Origin: Burkholderiaceae bacterium
GTDB taxonomy: Bacteria > Pseudomonadota > Gammaproteobacteria > Burkholderiales > Burkholderiaceae_C
Assembly (NCBI GenBank): GCA_031256305.1
Contig: JAIRQU010000127.1
Span: 1-6,429 of the forward strand
Direction: 5' to 3'
DNA length: 6,429 nt
Both the position numbers and the translations under genes were made by a program. Positions within the stretch are counted from its first letter, which is position 1; the number at the start of each line of letters is the position of its first letter. Below the pieces are notes generated by a model. It saw only the letters and a list, made by a program, of their open reading frames with translations, searched no databases and was not told where the DNA came from. Positions 5,107-6,429 of the stretch are shown here, one piece after another.

Positions 5107-6429
5107 GCTGATTTGCGATTTTGCGCGCTGACCGCGCCGTCGTCGAACAGCTCGACGTTGCCGCTCATGCCAGCCAGCGCGCGGCGGAAAGAGATGCGGA
5201 ACTCGTTGCCTTCGACCGTCTCGCCGTCGCGCGCGCGGGACGTGCGCTCGTAGGCGATGGCCGCGCCGTGGCGCTCGCACAGTTCCCGGCAGATATACAG
5301 GCCCAAGCCGCTGGAACGGCTCTCCGACGAGAAGAATGGCTCGAACAGATGCCGCTGCACGCTCGGCTCCAGCGGCGCGCCATCGCTCCACACGCGCAGC
5401 AACGGGGGGCCGTCGCCCGCGCGCGTTTCAACCTGGATCGCGCCGGGACGCGGAGAAGCGTGACGCGCCGCGTTGTCCAGCAGATTGACCAGCACGCGCC
5501 GCAGATGATCGGGCGAGAACTGCGCTTGCACGCCCAGTGCGCGCCGGGTTACGGTCAGGCGCGCTCCAGCGGCGCGCTGGAGCGACCAGTCCTCGCAGGT
5601 CTCCAGCGTCAGGCCGTCCAGCGCGGCGCCGGGCATTTCTCCGGGCGCGCGCTCGCGGCGCACCCGCGCCACGTCCAGAATGTCGTCAACGATGTGGCCC
5701 AGCCGCTCGGCATTCTGGCGCACGATATCGGTCAGCCGCTGCGCGGCGGGGCTGGTCCAGTCCTCGGCCAGCAGTGCATTGGCCTGCGCGATGGCCGCCA
5801 ATGGATTGCGGATTTCGTGCGCCACGGCCGCCGACATGCGGCCCATGGCGGCCAGCTTTTCGGTGCGCAATTGCGCTTGCAGCTCGCGCGTGTCTTGCAG
5901 AAACATCACGCACAGGCTGCGCTGATCCGCGCCCACCGCGGGCGTGCATTCGGTGCGCACGCGCAGATGGCTCTTGCGCCGTTCAGGCAGGGCCAGCGTA
6001 AGTTCGGTCGCTCCGCGCGCGCCGCAGGCAAAAGTCAAGTCGGCCAGTCCGGCCAACGCGCGCCAGGCCGGTTCGTTGTCCAGATTGAAGATGCCCGGGG
6101 TGACGCTCTGCGCCGCGCCAAGCATCTGATAGGCCGCCGGGTTGGCCACATGCACGGTATGCCGCGGATCGACCACCAGAATGCCATCGGGCAGCGATTC
6201 AATCACCATGCTGTTGACCAGCGCCTGAATGCGCGCCTCGTTCCAACTGCGGCGCGCCTGCTCCTCCTCGCGCGCCAGCCGGGCGGCCAAATGGCTGGCC
6301 AGCCAGCCCAGCGCCAGCAGCCCGGCGCTGGTCAAGGCCGCTTGCGCCAGACCGGCGGTGTATGTCCAGCCGGCGCGGCTGTCCTCGGCCAGCGCGCTGC
6401 CGGTGAGCAACAGCGCCGCCAGCGCCGCC
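5103..6429 (-). CDS. pilS: Sensor histidine kinase PilS, N-terminus outside window
   Basis: The frame runs off the right edge, so about 441 C-terminal residues are visible and the start is missing. Order: hydrophobic segments (AALAALLLTGSALA and YTAGLAQAALTSAGLLALGWLA, coded above about 6280), probably the last transmembrane helices of the usual six; a short coiled stretch LAREEEQARRSW; a PAS domain (VNSMVIESLPDGILVVDPRHTVHVANPAAYQMLG, about 6230-5900); HisKA with H-box AAVAHEIRNPLAA, phosphorylated His coded at 5817-5819; and HATPase with N-box LVNLLDNAARH, G1-like VWSDG, F-box HLFEPFFS and G2 SSGLGLYICRELCERHG. It would autophosphorylate at the membrane and pass phosphate to Asp62 of PilR, whose start codon overlaps its stop by four bases. 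G1 is SDGAP rather than DNGPG, which I recall as common in PilS of this group. Confidence 0.93.
   Translation of the reverse strand, partial: AALAALLLTGSALAEDSRAGWTYTAGLAQAALTSAGLLALGWLASHLAARLAREEEQARRSWNEARIQALVNSMVIESLPDGILVVDPRHTVHVANPAAYQMLGAAQSVTPGIFNLDNEPAWRALAGLADLTFACGARGATELTLALPERRKSHLRVRTECTPAVGADQRSLCVMFLQDTRELQAQLRTEKLAAMGRMSAAVAHEIRNPLAAIAQANALLAEDWTSPAAQRLTDIVRQNAERLGHIVDDILDVARVRRERAPGEMPGAALDGLTLETCEDWSLQRAAGARLTVTRRALGVQAQFSPDHLRRVLVNLLDNAARHASPRPGAIQVETRAGDGPPLLRVWSDGAPLEPSVQRHLFEPFFSSESRSSGLGLYICRELCERHGAAIAYERTSRARDGETVEGNEFRISFRRALAGMSGNVELFDDGAVSAQNRKSA

Noticed and set aside
5107..5391. Upstream extension of the pilR frame
   Set aside because: It lies inside the ATPase domain of pilS in another frame. 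The receiver domain begins just after the ATG at 5106, which overlaps the pilS stop in the usual ATGA form.

Overview
The window is GC-rich, densely coded bacterial chromosome. The gene set points to a betaproteobacterium of the order Burkholderiales, perhaps Comamonadaceae-like: a DUF3426 membrane protein followed by a PfkB kinase, a lysine/alanine-rich histone H1-like protein ending in a WPFP-type tail, and a pilS-pilR pair followed by ampD. The placement rests on remembered family and neighbourhood patterns, because no search was possible.

Layout. Bases 1-978 (+) hold the 3' part of a DUF3426 (zinc-ribbon family) membrane protein whose start lies left of the window. After a 14-nt gap comes a PfkB-family carbohydrate/adenosine-type kinase (993-1901, +). 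Next, convergent to it, is a small histone H1-like gene (2059-2292, -) with a strong ribosome binding site and a clear intrinsic terminator (2003-2034). Bases 2293-2945 contain no convincing protein gene but are rich in structure on the minus strand. They hold a sigma70-like promoter candidate with its -10 inside an inverted repeat, three hairpins, a hairpin followed by TTTTCTT that looks like a terminator, a 12-bp perfect palindrome just before the histone gene, an A/T-tract, and a cluster of GCATGGSCC palindromes. The right half is a minus-strand operon read from right to left: pilS (sensor kinase, N-terminus beyond the window), pilR (sigma54-dependent response regulator) and ampD (anhydro-muramyl amidase). 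Its genes overlap by 4 and 20 nt.

Function. PilS and PilR form the two-component system that controls type IV pilin transcription through sigma54. AmpD processes recycled cell-wall anhydro-muropeptides in the cytoplasm. The H1-like protein is a nucleoid-associated polycation. The kinase probably phosphorylates a nucleoside or sugar. The coding genes are ordinary for this group. The most interesting part is the 650-base gene-free interval, which may encode a structured RNA or a regulated leader upstream of the histone-like gene.
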